This document shows positions 16,786 through 24,102 of a stretch of 44,832 nt of DNA, piece by piece (within the stretch, counting starts at the first letter, position 1; every line of letters begins with the position of its first letter). The notes below the pieces were generated by a model, which had not been told where the DNA came from, did not search any database, and saw only the letters and a list, made by a program, of their open reading frames with translations. The stretch is from Pseudomonadota bacterium. Its GTDB lineage: Bacteria > Pseudomonadota > Alphaproteobacteria > Reyranellales > Reyranellaceae. The translations under genes were made by a program, and so were the position numbers. The stretch lies in assembly GCA_023416135.1 (NCBI GenBank), contig JAEZIF010000099.1, positions 1 to 44,832 on the forward strand, read 5' to 3'.

Positions 16786-17409
16786 TCACGCCCGCGACAG
16801 GGTCAATTCGACCGTGCCGACATGGACGACACGGGCCGCGCTGATATCGCGCGGACCATGCTCGGGCAGCAGTCGCGCCCCGTCGATCCGGGTGCCGCCC
16901 GGCGTGCCCAGATCTTCCAGCCCGAGCCGGCCACCGGACACGAACAGCCGCGCATGCGGCTGGCCGACCGTCGGGTCGGGCACGGAAAGCTCGTTGGCCT
17001 GCTGGGCGGCGGCGCCCGTCAGCACGTAATTGGGCTGTGAACCGTCCAGCGACAGCGCCACGGGGCCGTTCGCCGAGAGGCCGCTCAACCGCCAGGCGCG
17101 CCGGTCGGCCAGGCCGACCGGTGGCGGCGGCAAGGCTGCGGACGATGCAGGGCGTCCGGGCGCGGACGCGCCGGGCGGCGCCCCCGCCATTTCGTCGCGC
17201 GGCCAGCGCATGAAGGCGAAGACCCACAGCAGGATCACGGGCACGATCGTGCCGACGCCGGTCAGCGTCAGCAGGATGGCGCCGAGGCCCGCCCAACCCG
17301 GCAGGCCGGTCTTCTCGACGATGCGCCAGGCCATCCAGCCGGCCAGCACCAGCCCGATCAGGCCGAAGACGCTCGAGAGGCCGAGCAGGCCGAGGATCTC
17401 CACGCCCAT
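16786..17409 (-). CDS. FHA-domain membrane protein
   Basis: This 207-residue protein has two N-terminal membrane helices (about 5-30 and 38-68), a Pro/Ala-rich linker (75-100) and a C-terminal FHA-like domain. Motifs of that domain are ELSVPDPTVGQPHARL and EDLGTPGGTRIDG, standing for the GR/SxxH and NG elements of phosphothreonine-binding folds. It lies one base after a small membrane protein gene whose product resembles its N-terminal half (WP-type ends after two helices). No kinase is adjacent. The partner is unknown. Confidence 0.8.
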   Translation of the reverse strand: MGVEILGLLGLSSVFGLIGLVLAGWMAWRIVEKTGLPGWAGLGAILLTLTGVGTIVPVILLWVFAFMRWPRDEMAGAPPGASAPGRPASSAALPPPPVGLADRRAWRLSGLSANGPVALSLDGSQPNYVLTGAAAQQANELSVPDPTVGQPHARLFVSGGRLGLEDLGTPGGTRIDGARLLPEHGPRDISAARVVHVGTVELTLSRA

Positions 17410-17410
17410 G

Positions 17411-17650
17411 TCAGCGCTTCCCCGGCGGGGCTTCGCCGTTGGGCCAGTCGCTGAAGGCCAGCACGCCCATGACGATGAAGGGGCCGATCAGCGGCACGAG
17501 ATGGAACAGCGACAGCGCGCCCGAGAATCCGGCGCGCGTGCAGATGCGCCAGGTCGGGATGATCAGCACCAGAGCCGCCAGCAGATGCACGACGACGATG
17601 CCGAATATCAGCAGCGAGCCGAGACCGAGCAGCCAGGAGACGGGATCCAC
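17411..17650 (-). CDS. Small two-helix membrane protein
   Basis: This 79-residue protein has hydrophobic segments at about 5-30 and 45-66, with a TWRICTRAGFSGALSLFHLV loop between them. Its layout, two helices ending in a SDWPNG turn, parallels the N-terminal region of the FHA protein encoded one base downstream, which ends in MRWPRD. The pair may have arisen by duplication and probably work in the same membrane assembly. I do not recognise a named family. Confidence 0.7.
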   Translation of the reverse strand: MDPVSWLLGLGSLLIFGIVVVHLLAALVLIIPTWRICTRAGFSGALSLFHLVPLIGPFIVMGVLAFSDWPNGEAPPGKR

Positions 17651-17660
17651 GGGTGAATGC

Positions 17661-18056
17661 TCAGGCGAGGGCTATGACTTCGATCTCGACCAGCACGTCG
17701 CGTGGCAGGCGCGCCACCTCGACGGTCGAGCGCGCGGGCGCAGCGGCGCCGAAATATTCCGGCCGGCCGTAGACCTCGTTCATGGCCACGAAGCTGTCCA
17801 TGCTCTTCAGGAACACGGTGGTCTTGACCGCGCGATCGAGATCGCTGCCCGCTGCCTGCAGAACCGCGCGCAGGTTTTTCAGCACCTGGTGCGTCTGCTC
17901 GGCGATGCCGCCCGCCACGAGGTCGCCGGTCTTGGGATCGAGCGGGATCTGGCCGGCACAGAACACCAGGCCGTTGGCGCCGATGGCCTGCGAATAGGGG
18001 CCGAGCGCCTTGGGGGCGGCATCGGACTGGACGACCTTCTTGCTGCTTGCGGACAC
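17661..18056 (-). CDS. RidA family reactive-imine deaminase
   Basis: This 131-residue protein hydrolyses reactive enamine/imine intermediates. Motifs seen are ALGPYSQAIGANGLVFCAGQ, the Glu-less central loop LKNLRAVLQAAG, and the catalytic Arg in PARSTVEVARLP with DVLVEIEVIA at the end. The frame is open to 18125, but the GTG at 18056 has GGAG 7 nt upstream and gives the normal length. It precedes the small membrane and FHA protein genes on the same strand. Confidence 0.92.
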   Translation of the reverse strand: MSASSKKVVQSDAAPKALGPYSQAIGANGLVFCAGQIPLDPKTGDLVAGGIAEQTHQVLKNLRAVLQAAGSDLDRAVKTTVFLKSMDSFVAMNEVYGRPEYFGAAAPARSTVEVARLPRDVLVEIEVIALA

Positions 18057-18179
18057 TTCGCTACTCCATTGGAAACAGGGTGGAACGCTAACATAGGCCG
18101 GTTTGCTTGACAGGGGACCCGCCAAGCATTATCCGCGCCTTCCTTGGGCCCTTTTTGCTTGCCCAGGTTCGGTTGATGG

Positions 18180-18255
18180 GGGGCTGTAGCTCAGCTGGGA
18201 GAGCGCCTCGTTCGCAATGAGGAGGTCAGGGGTTCGATCCCCCTCAGCTCCACCA
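18180..18255 (+). tRNA. tRNA-Ala (anticodon CGC)
   Basis: A complete 76-nt cloverleaf. The acceptor stem GGGGCTG pairs with CAGCTCC (one G-T pair). The D-arm is GCTC/GAGC, the anticodon stem CCTCG/TGAGG with loop TTCGCAA, the T-arm AGGGG-TTCGATC-CCCCT, the discriminator A and the CCA encoded. It reads GCG codons. Confidence 0.96.
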
Positions 18256-18304
18256 ACCGAGACCTGTTGTCATTGAGCGCCCGGCAGGGGACTTTGGGGG
18301 TCTC

Positions 18305-18973
18305 ATGCTGGTCCGCAAGCGCCGTCCCACAGCCGCCGATCTGGGTCTCACCGTCGACGAAGCCCGCCTCCTGCGTCCCCTGACGACGCCGTGGCGCATC
18401 CAGGAGTTCGTCATCGGCCTCAGCGCCAACTTCGAGGAGGAAGGCGACACGCTGCGCTCGGTGCGCGGTGTGCTGCGTCATCGTCGTGCCCACTGCCTCG
18501 AGGCCGCTTTCACGGCCGCCTGCGCGCTGTGGCTGCACGGCGAGCCACCGCTCCTCATGGACCTGGTGGCCAAGGGCGATTCGGACCATGTCGTCGCCGT
18601 CTTTCGGCGCAATCGCTGCTGGGGCGCGATCTCCAAGAGCAACCATGTCTGGCTGCGCTGGCGCGACCCGATCTATCGCTCGCTGCGCGAGCTCGCGATG
18701 TCGTACTTCCACGAGTACGCCAACGACGACCGCCGCAAGAGCCTGCGCACCCATTCCGATGCCGTCGATCTACGCCGGTTCGACATCGAGGACTGGGTGA
18801 CGAACGAGGATGATTGCTGGGATGTCGGCGCTGCTCTCGACGATGCGCCGCATCACCGGTTGATCACTCCCGCGCAGGCCCGCACCCTGATGCCGCGCGA
18901 TGACATGGAAATGCGCGCGGACGATCTGGTTCAGTACGATAGCGCCGATCGAAACCGGGCGCGTCGGTACTAA
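18305..18973 (+). CDS. Transglutaminase-like cysteine protease-fold protein
   Basis: This 222-residue cytoplasmic protein has a Cys-His-Asp layout of the transglutaminase/arylamine-peptidase fold. C64 is in RAHCLEAAFTAA, H95 in GDSDHVVAVF and D121 in LRWRDPIYRS. No signal peptide or membrane segment is present. The start lies 50 bp after tRNA-Ala. The next gene, a secreted protein, follows 14 bp downstream. The family is seen as conserved hypothetical in proteobacteria. The catalytic residues appear intact, but the reaction is unknown. Confidence 0.7.
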   Translation: MLVRKRRPTAADLGLTVDEARLLRPLTTPWRIQEFVIGLSANFEEEGDTLRSVRGVLRHRRAHCLEAAFTAACALWLHGEPPLLMDLVAKGDSDHVVAVFRRNRCWGAISKSNHVWLRWRDPIYRSLRELAMSYFHEYANDDRRKSLRTHSDAVDLRRFDIEDWVTNEDDCWDVGAALDDAPHHRLITPAQARTLMPRDDMEMRADDLVQYDSADRNRARRY

Positions 18974-18987
18974 GGGAGGATGTTGTT

Positions 18988-19644
18988 GTGAAGATCCTGA
19001 TCATGTTCGTGCTGGTCACCTTCGCGGCGACCGGCCGGGTGTTCGCCCAAATTCCCGCCGAGTGGCAGTCGGCGGCGCAGGCCGTCATCGCCGATCTCGA
19101 GCGCGACACGCCGCTAGCCGCCAAGCCATGGACCGGCGGCGAGCTGACGCAGGGCTGGCACATGGCGCGGGCCTGGCGCAGGCACAACAACGGCAATATC
19201 GAGATCATCCTGGCCGAGTACCTGACCTTCGTGGCGCTGTGTCGCCACGGCTGCGCCGGCAACACGATCGAGGGCAAGGGCTACGTCGCCGTGGCCGAGC
19301 AGGCGAAGAGCCTCAAGGCGCAGAACGGCGGCGCCTATGGGCTCGCCACCAACGCCCATGCCTGGCTGGCGACGGTGCAAGATCCGACGGGTGCAGCGGC
19401 CAAGAATGCCGCGATGTGGGGCAAGGATCTCGATGTGGCGTCGGCCGATTTCGCCACCAGCAATCTCTATGCGCTCTACTGGCTGCTCGCCCAGGCGCGG
19501 CCGACGCCCGTGGAGCAGGCCAACACCTTCGCCAAGTTCGCCATCTTCGTGCAGGGCAAAGCCTGGATCGGAAGCCGCTGCCTGGACATCACCAGAGTGG
19601 CCGCGGTGATCGGTGCGCCGCCGCGGATCGAGAATTGCAAATAG
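18988..19644 (+). CDS. Secreted protein of unknown function
   Basis: This 218-residue protein starts at GTG 18988, with GGGAGGA 7 nt upstream. The N-terminal signal peptide (KILIMFVLVTFAATGRVFA) is cleaved before QIPAEW. The mature part is Ala-rich and helical with four Cys (two in ALCRHGCAG, two near the C-terminus in GSRCLDI and ENCK), which could form disulfides in the periplasm. It follows the transglutaminase-like gene closely. I do not recognise the family. Confidence 0.7.
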   Translation: MKILIMFVLVTFAATGRVFAQIPAEWQSAAQAVIADLERDTPLAAKPWTGGELTQGWHMARAWRRHNNGNIEIILAEYLTFVALCRHGCAGNTIEGKGYVAVAEQAKSLKAQNGGAYGLATNAHAWLATVQDPTGAAAKNAAMWGKDLDVASADFATSNLYALYWLLAQARPTPVEQANTFAKFAIFVQGKAWIGSRCLDITRVAAVIGAPPRIENCK

Positions 19645-19669
19645 CGCCGCCCGGGCCGATCATCGCGCG

Positions 19670-20485
19670 ATGGCCTACGAAACCATCGCGATCCGCAAGC
19701 TCACCCCGGCGATCGGCGCGGAAGTTTCCGGCGTCGACCTCGGCTCGCTCTCCAACCGGCAGGCGAGCGAACTGCACGATGCGCTGATGGCGCATCAGGT
19801 GCTGTTCTTCCGCGATCAGCAGATGAGCGTCGACCAGCACAAGGCGTTCGGCCGCCTGTTCGGCGAGCTATTGGTCCATCCGGCGGCAAAGGCCGAGGTC
19901 GAGGGCCATCCGGAGATCCGCGTCGTCCACGCCGACGAGAAGACGGAAGTCGCGACCGGCGAGGTCTGGCATTCCGACATGTCGTGCGAGCCCGAGCCGC
20001 CGATGGGCTCGATCCTCTACCTGCACCAGTCACCGCCGGTCGGCGGCGACACCGCCTTCGCCAACATGTATCTCGCCTGTGAGACGCTGTCGGAGCCGAT
20101 CAAGCGGCTGGTCGAGGGCCTGTCGGCCTTCCACACCAGCGCCCACGTCTATTCGCGTGGCGAGTACGAGCGCTCCGACAAGAAGTTCCCCGAGGCCGTC
20201 CATCCCATCGTGCGCACGCATCCGGTGACGGGGCGCAAATGCCTGTTCGTCAATCGCGGCTTCACCAAGCGCATCGAAGGCCTGAAGAAGCACGAGAGCG
20301 ACGCGATCCTGGAAATGCTGGTGCGCCACTGCGAGACGCCGGAGTTACAGTGCCGCTTCCGCTGGGAGAAGCATTCGGTCGCCTTCTGGGACAACCGCTG
20401 TGCCATGCACCGCGCCACGTTCGACTATCACCCGCTCGTCCGCCACGGACACCGCGTGACCATCAGGGGCGACAGGCCGGTTTAG
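19670..20485 (+). CDS. TauD/TfdA-family Fe(II)/2-oxoglutarate dioxygenase
   Basis: This 271-residue protein has HSD at H101/D103 in GEVWHSDMSCEPEPP, the distal His247 in DNRCAMHRATFDYH and the 2-oxoglutarate Arg at 262 in RHGHRVTIRG. It closely follows the TauD pattern VLFFRDQQMS / GGDTAFANMY / AFHTSAH. ATG 19670 gives the standard N-terminus YETIAIRKLTPAIGAEVSGV. Substrates of this clade are sulfonates, sulfate esters or aryloxyacids; which one is not shown here. A strong hairpin terminator follows. Confidence 0.93.
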   Translation: MAYETIAIRKLTPAIGAEVSGVDLGSLSNRQASELHDALMAHQVLFFRDQQMSVDQHKAFGRLFGELLVHPAAKAEVEGHPEIRVVHADEKTEVATGEVWHSDMSCEPEPPMGSILYLHQSPPVGGDTAFANMYLACETLSEPIKRLVEGLSAFHTSAHVYSRGEYERSDKKFPEAVHPIVRTHPVTGRKCLFVNRGFTKRIEGLKKHESDAILEMLVRHCETPELQCRFRWEKHSVAFWDNRCAMHRATFDYHPLVRHGHRVTIRGDRPV

Positions 20486-20505
20486 TTCCTGGTTCCAGAA
20501 ATCAA

Positions 20506-20538
20506 GAAGGGGGCCGGCGGGCCCCCTTCGTCTTTTCG
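20506..20538. terminator. Bidirectional rho-independent terminator
   Basis: A perfect 10 bp stem, GAAGGGGGCC-GGCG-GGCCCCCTTC (20506-20529), is followed by GTCTTTTC. It lies between the convergent dioxygenase (ends 20485) and the diiron gene (ends 20552), so it can serve both. Confidence 0.8.
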
Positions 20539-20551
20539 TTGCCGATACCGG

Positions 20552-21619
20552 CTACTCCGCCGCGATCGCGTCCTTGACGAACTTCTTGGCGTCGAAGTCG
20601 TCGGCGACCTTGAGGTCGTTGGCGATCAGCTTCTCGACGTCGATCTCGGCGTAACCCATGACGCCCATGTCGCCCAGCGCCTTCTGCACCTTGGGCCCGA
20701 ACAGGCCGATCTCCTTGAGGATCGGCACGATGCGGGTGAACAGGCGGCTGCGGAACTGCTGCATGGCGCCCGAGTGATAGGCGTGCTCCAGCATCTCCTT
20801 CACCGGCAGGCCCGAGCGCATCCAGACCTCGGCCTGGTTGAAGCGATCGCGCATGAAATAGAGCGCCTCGACCGTGAACTCCTCGCGCTGGGCGCGCTCG
20901 GCATCTGAGAGATGCGGATAGTATTCGCGCAACGCCATGCGGCCGAAGGTGACGTGGCGGGCTTCGTCCTGCATGACGTAGGCGTTCACCGACGCGGCGA
21001 GGTTGTTCGTGGCGCTGTCACGGATGCGCTGGAAGGCGGCCAGCGCCAGGCCCTCGATCAGCACCTGCATGCCGAGATAGGTCATGTCCCAGCGCCGATC
21101 GCTCAGCGTCTGCTCGAGCAGGTTCTTGAGCGAGTCGGTGATCGGATAGGCCGACTTGAATTTTTCGTGGATCAGCCGCTTGTAGCTCTCGACATGGCGC
21201 GCCTCGTCCATCACCTGCGTCGCCGCATAGAACTTGGCGTTGATGTCGGGCACGGTGTTGACGATCTTGGCGGTGGCGATCAACGCCCCCTGCTCGCCGT
21301 GCATGAACTGGCAGATCGAATGGCATTGCAGATTGAAGCGCAGCCAGTTCCTCTCCTTTTCGGTCATCTTGTCCCAGAACGGCGTGCCATAGATCGGGAT
21401 GCTCTCGTCGGCCATGCCCATCGGGTTTTCTTCGAACAGCTCCTGCGACCAGTCGATACGGGTCGAGGTGTCCCACTGCTGCTGCTTGCCTTTCTCATAG
21501 AGGTTCAGGAGGTCGGCCGAGCCGTCCTCGTATTCCCAGTTGAAGGCGATCTCTGTCGCGCCGTCGAACTTCCAGTTCGTGATCTCGACCGGGAGCTGAT
21601 AGATCTTCTGCGTCGTCAT
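20552..21619 (-). CDS. Ferritin-like diiron oxygenase (R2/AurF-like), paralogue 1
   Basis: This 355-residue cytoplasmic helical protein carries the full carboxylate-bridged diiron set. E109 is in FMHGEQGAL, E139/H142 in MDEARHVESY, E189 in VLIEGLALAAF and E219/H222 in QDEARHVTFG, with spacings of 30, 50 and 30. This is the pattern of R2-type oxygenases and desaturases. It is co-linear with the 24103-25170 protein and divergent from a flavin/[2Fe-2S] reductase that could supply electrons. The substrate is unknown; aminobenzoate-type N-oxygenase or R2-like oxidase activities are possibilities. Confidence 0.85.
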   Translation of the reverse strand: MTTQKIYQLPVEITNWKFDGATEIAFNWEYEDGSADLLNLYEKGKQQQWDTSTRIDWSQELFEENPMGMADESIPIYGTPFWDKMTEKERNWLRFNLQCHSICQFMHGEQGALIATAKIVNTVPDINAKFYAATQVMDEARHVESYKRLIHEKFKSAYPITDSLKNLLEQTLSDRRWDMTYLGMQVLIEGLALAAFQRIRDSATNNLAASVNAYVMQDEARHVTFGRMALREYYPHLSDAERAQREEFTVEALYFMRDRFNQAEVWMRSGLPVKEMLEHAYHSGAMQQFRSRLFTRIVPILKEIGLFGPKVQKALGDMGVMGYAEIDVEKLIANDLKVADDFDAKKFVKDAIAAE

Positions 21620-21634
21620 TGGCTCTTGCCTCCT

Positions 21635-21643
21635 GGCGCATTA
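21635..21643 (-). promoter_or_regulatory. Shared TAATGCGCC start-proximal motif (copy 1)
   Basis: On the minus strand TAATGCGCC lies 15 nt before the diiron gene start, just ahead of AGGAGG. The identical 9-mer precedes the second diiron gene and the response regulator at similar distance. It may be a -10 element with a very short leader, or a regulator half-site. Confidence 0.45.
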
Positions 21644-21660
21644 CGCGGTCCCATCCCGAG

Positions 21661-21686
21661 ACGGAGCGGCAAACATGACGCTCCGT
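21661..21686. promoter_or_regulatory. Inverted repeat in divergent promoter
   Basis: ACGGAGCG (21661-21668) and CGCTCCGT (21679-21686) are perfect inverted arms around a 10 bp centre. They lie between the divergent diiron oxygenase and reductase genes. A regulator site for both is plausible, but the binding protein is unknown. Confidence 0.4.
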
Positions 21687-21769
21687 TCATTTTTCGAGCG
21701 GAACCTAGCACAGTCTGCTAGGAGAGTCCCGCCCGGAAATTGCATGATCCCTGAACGTTGGTTTATCGA

Positions 21770-22792
21770 ATGTCCTACAACAAGCTGCGCATCGCCAAGA
21801 TCATCCAAGAGACGCCGGATGCGCGCTCCTTCGTCCTAGACGTCCCTGCCGACCTTGCCGACAAATACCGCTATCGCGCCGGTCAGTTCCTCACTTTCAA
21901 GGTGGGTCACCCTGACGGCCCGTTCAACCGCTGCTATTCGCTGTCGAGCGCGCCCGAGACCGACGGCCTGCCCAAGGTCACGGTGAAGCGCGTCACGGGC
22001 GGCCGCGGGTCGAACTGGTTCCACGACACGCTGAAGGAAGGCGGCACCTTGGAGGTGCTGCCGCCGGCCGGCCGCTTCGTGCTGAACGACAGCAACGCGA
22101 CGCTGCTGCTGTTCGGGGGCGGCAGCGGCATCACGCCCATGATGTCGTTGATCAAGTCGGCGCTCAAAACCGGCAAGCGGCAGATCCGCCTGTTCTATGC
22201 CAATCGCGACAAGCAATCGGTGATCTTCGACACCGAGTTCGAGGCCCTGGTGAAGGCGCATCCGGGGCGGCTCGAGATCATTCATCATCTCGACGCCACG
22301 CAGGGCATCACCAAGCCCGAGGAAATCGTGGCGGCGATGAAGGGCTTCGAGGCGGGCGACGCTTATCTCTGCGGCCCCGGGCCGTTCATGTCGCTCGTCG
22401 AGGAGACGCTGTTCGAGCATGGCATGGCCCACGACCGCGTGCGCATCGAGCGCTTCGAGGCCTCCGGCAACGACGCGATCCCGATCGAGCCCAGCGAAGA
22501 GGGTGATGTCATCCCCGATCACATCACCATCCATTTCGAGGGCAAGGCCCACAAGGTTCCCTACAAGAAGGGCAAGACCATTCTCGAGGCGGCGCGTGAC
22601 GCCGGGCTCAATCCGCTGTCGTCGTGCGAGGAAGGCTTCTGCGCCTCGTGCGCGGCCAAGCGCATCAAGGGCAAGGTGCTTCTGGCCAAGAACGACATCT
22701 ACACGCCCGACGATCTCGCCAATGACTGGATCCTGACCTGCCAGGGCCACTGCTTCGGCGCCGAGGTCGAGATCACCTACGACGTGGTGTAG
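21770..22792 (+). CDS. Ferredoxin-NAD(P)H reductase with C-terminal [2Fe-2S] domain (PaaE/KshB-like)
   Basis: This 340-residue electron-transfer protein has an FAD-binding barrel with RCYSLSSAPE (about 54-63), an NAD(P)H domain with LLFGGGSGITPMMS, and a plant-type ferredoxin domain. The cluster cysteines are in SSCEEGFCASCAAKR plus a distant Cys in WILTCQGH. It passes electrons from NAD(P)H to a monooxygenase. It lies divergent to a diiron oxygenase gene, the most likely partner. ATG 21770 was preferred to TTG 21758. Its stop overlaps the DUF1275 start by one base. Confidence 0.92.
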   Translation: MSYNKLRIAKIIQETPDARSFVLDVPADLADKYRYRAGQFLTFKVGHPDGPFNRCYSLSSAPETDGLPKVTVKRVTGGRGSNWFHDTLKEGGTLEVLPPAGRFVLNDSNATLLLFGGGSGITPMMSLIKSALKTGKRQIRLFYANRDKQSVIFDTEFEALVKAHPGRLEIIHHLDATQGITKPEEIVAAMKGFEAGDAYLCGPGPFMSLVEETLFEHGMAHDRVRIERFEASGNDAIPIEPSEEGDVIPDHITIHFEGKAHKVPYKKGKTILEAARDAGLNPLSSCEEGFCASCAAKRIKGKVLLAKNDIYTPDDLANDWILTCQGHCFGAEVEITYDVV

Positions 22793-23424
22793 TGGTCGTC
22801 AGGCCGCAGATCCAGGCAACCCTGCTCACCGTCGTCGCCGGAATCGCCGACTCGGTGGGCTACATCACCATGGGCGGCGTGTTCGCTGCCAACATGACCG
22901 GCAACACCGTGCTGGCGGGCATCGCTCTCGCCGAGAACCACTGGGCCAATGCCGGCCGGGCTCTCGCGACGCTGGTCGCCTTTTTCGTCGGCGCCATGCT
23001 GGCGCGCCTGCTGCTCAGGCTGTGGGCCAAGCCCGCGATCCCGATCCTGCTGGAGGCGGCGATCATCGGCGCCATGGGTTTCCTGCCGCTGGCCGCCGAG
23101 AGCGCCGTCCTGGTCCTGGCCTTCGCCATGGGATTGCAGGCCTCGGCCATCACCCACTTCGGCGGCGTCTCGGTGAGCACCGTCGTGGTGACCAGCACGC
23201 TTGCCCGCGCCGCCGAAGCAGCGCTCGACCGGCTGTGGCCGGCCGAAGCTGCGCCCCCGCCCGCCGTCATCAGGCCGCGGCTACTGCTGCTGACCTGGGT
23301 CGGCTATCTGGTGGGCGCGGTCGCCGGCGGCCTGCTGCTGCACCTGATGGCCTGGCCGCTGCTGGTGCCGGCGGTCCTGCTGGTGATCGTCATCCTGGCT
23401 TTGACGCCTACATCGGCGGCGTGA
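22792..23424 (+). CDS. DUF1275 (YoaK-like) membrane protein
   Basis: This 210-residue protein has about six membrane segments and the family motifs TVVAGIADSVGYITMGGVFA, NMTGNTVLAG and FGGVSVSTVVVTSTLA. Its GTG start overlaps the reductase TAG by one base, so it is translationally coupled. Its function is unknown; transport is a guess. Its last 17 bp overlap the end of the convergent DUF5666-like gene. Confidence 0.9.
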   Translation: MVVRPQIQATLLTVVAGIADSVGYITMGGVFAANMTGNTVLAGIALAENHWANAGRALATLVAFFVGAMLARLLLRLWAKPAIPILLEAAIIGAMGFLPLAAESAVLVLAFAMGLQASAITHFGGVSVSTVVVTSTLARAAEAALDRLWPAEAAPPPAVIRPRLLLLTWVGYLVGAVAGGLLLHLMAWPLLVPAVLLVIVILALTPTSAA

Positions 23425-24010
23425 GGCCGTTGCGTCCGTAGGAAATCCGTGCGGCCTGCAGCGAACCGTCGGGTTGCTTCTGCGCCGCGGCGATGAAGAT
23501 CTTGGTCCCGGGTTCGACCTCGGCGCGGTCGCCCGGCGCGTAGGTCACGATAGCGGTCTGCGGCGTGACCAGAAGCTTCTTCTCGCCGTCCTTGTATTTC
23601 AGCGTGAGGACCTGTCCGTCGACGCTCGTCACCGCCGTCTCGACATTGGCGTTGGTCATGGTCGCGTTTGCGCCGCCATCCCATGGGCGATGGCCCTCGC
23701 CGGTGCCGCGCATCGCTTCGGGGAAGATGTGCACTTCCATGGCGCGCAGGGTGCCGTCGGGGCCGGGCATTGCCCCCGAGCCGACAAAGGTGCCGGGCTT
23801 GAGATCGGCGAGGGTGGCCGGAACGATCGCCGTGAGGACCGGTTTGTCGGCCAGCGCGATCTTGAGATCCTCGCCATCGCGCGTCTTCACGTAGAGCGTC
23901 GAGCCGTCGATCTTTTCGATCGTGCCGCGCACACGTCGCGTTTCCTGGGCCAGGAGCGGCGTCGAGCCCATCGCAGCCACCGTGAGGACGAGAAGCGAGC
24001 GTCGCAGCAT
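23408..24010 (-). CDS. Secreted OB-fold protein (DUF5666-like)
   Basis: This 200-residue protein has a signal peptide (MLRRSLLVLTVAAMGSTPLL-AQ). The mature part consists of two similar beta-rich repeats of the type RVRGTIEKIDGSTLYVKTRD and TSVDGQVLTLKYKDGEKKLL, each with a KxG/DGxxL core. This fits DUF5666-type periplasmic domains. ATG 24010 was chosen because GGAGG lies 7 nt upstream; the frame is open to 24052. Its role is unknown. It stands alone between the two diiron paralogues. Confidence 0.8.
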   Translation of the reverse strand: MLRRSLLVLTVAAMGSTPLLAQETRRVRGTIEKIDGSTLYVKTRDGEDLKIALADKPVLTAIVPATLADLKPGTFVGSGAMPGPDGTLRAMEVHIFPEAMRGTGEGHRPWDGGANATMTNANVETAVTSVDGQVLTLKYKDGEKKLLVTPQTAIVTYAPGDRAEVEPGTKIFIAAAQKQPDGSLQAARISYGRNGLTPPM

Positions 24011-24073
24011 GGGCACCTCCTCTGATGAGGTACGGACGCTAGCCCATCGCACACGTTGCCGGGGATCACTCCA

Positions 24074-24085
24074 CGGTGATCACCG
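24074..24085. promoter_or_regulatory. 12 bp perfect palindrome
   Basis: CGGTGATCACCG is a perfect palindrome in the 92 bp gap upstream of the DUF5666-like gene and just past the end of the second diiron gene. It could be an operator or part of a termination structure, and no regulator can be named. Confidence 0.3.
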
Positions 24086-24102
24086 CGGGTACAGTGCGCG
24101 TG

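Noticed and set aside
21836..22750. Long antisense open frames over the reductase, amidohydrolase and transporter genes
   Set aside because: High GC gives long antisense frames with biased His/Arg/Gly composition, no ribosome sites and no family motifs.
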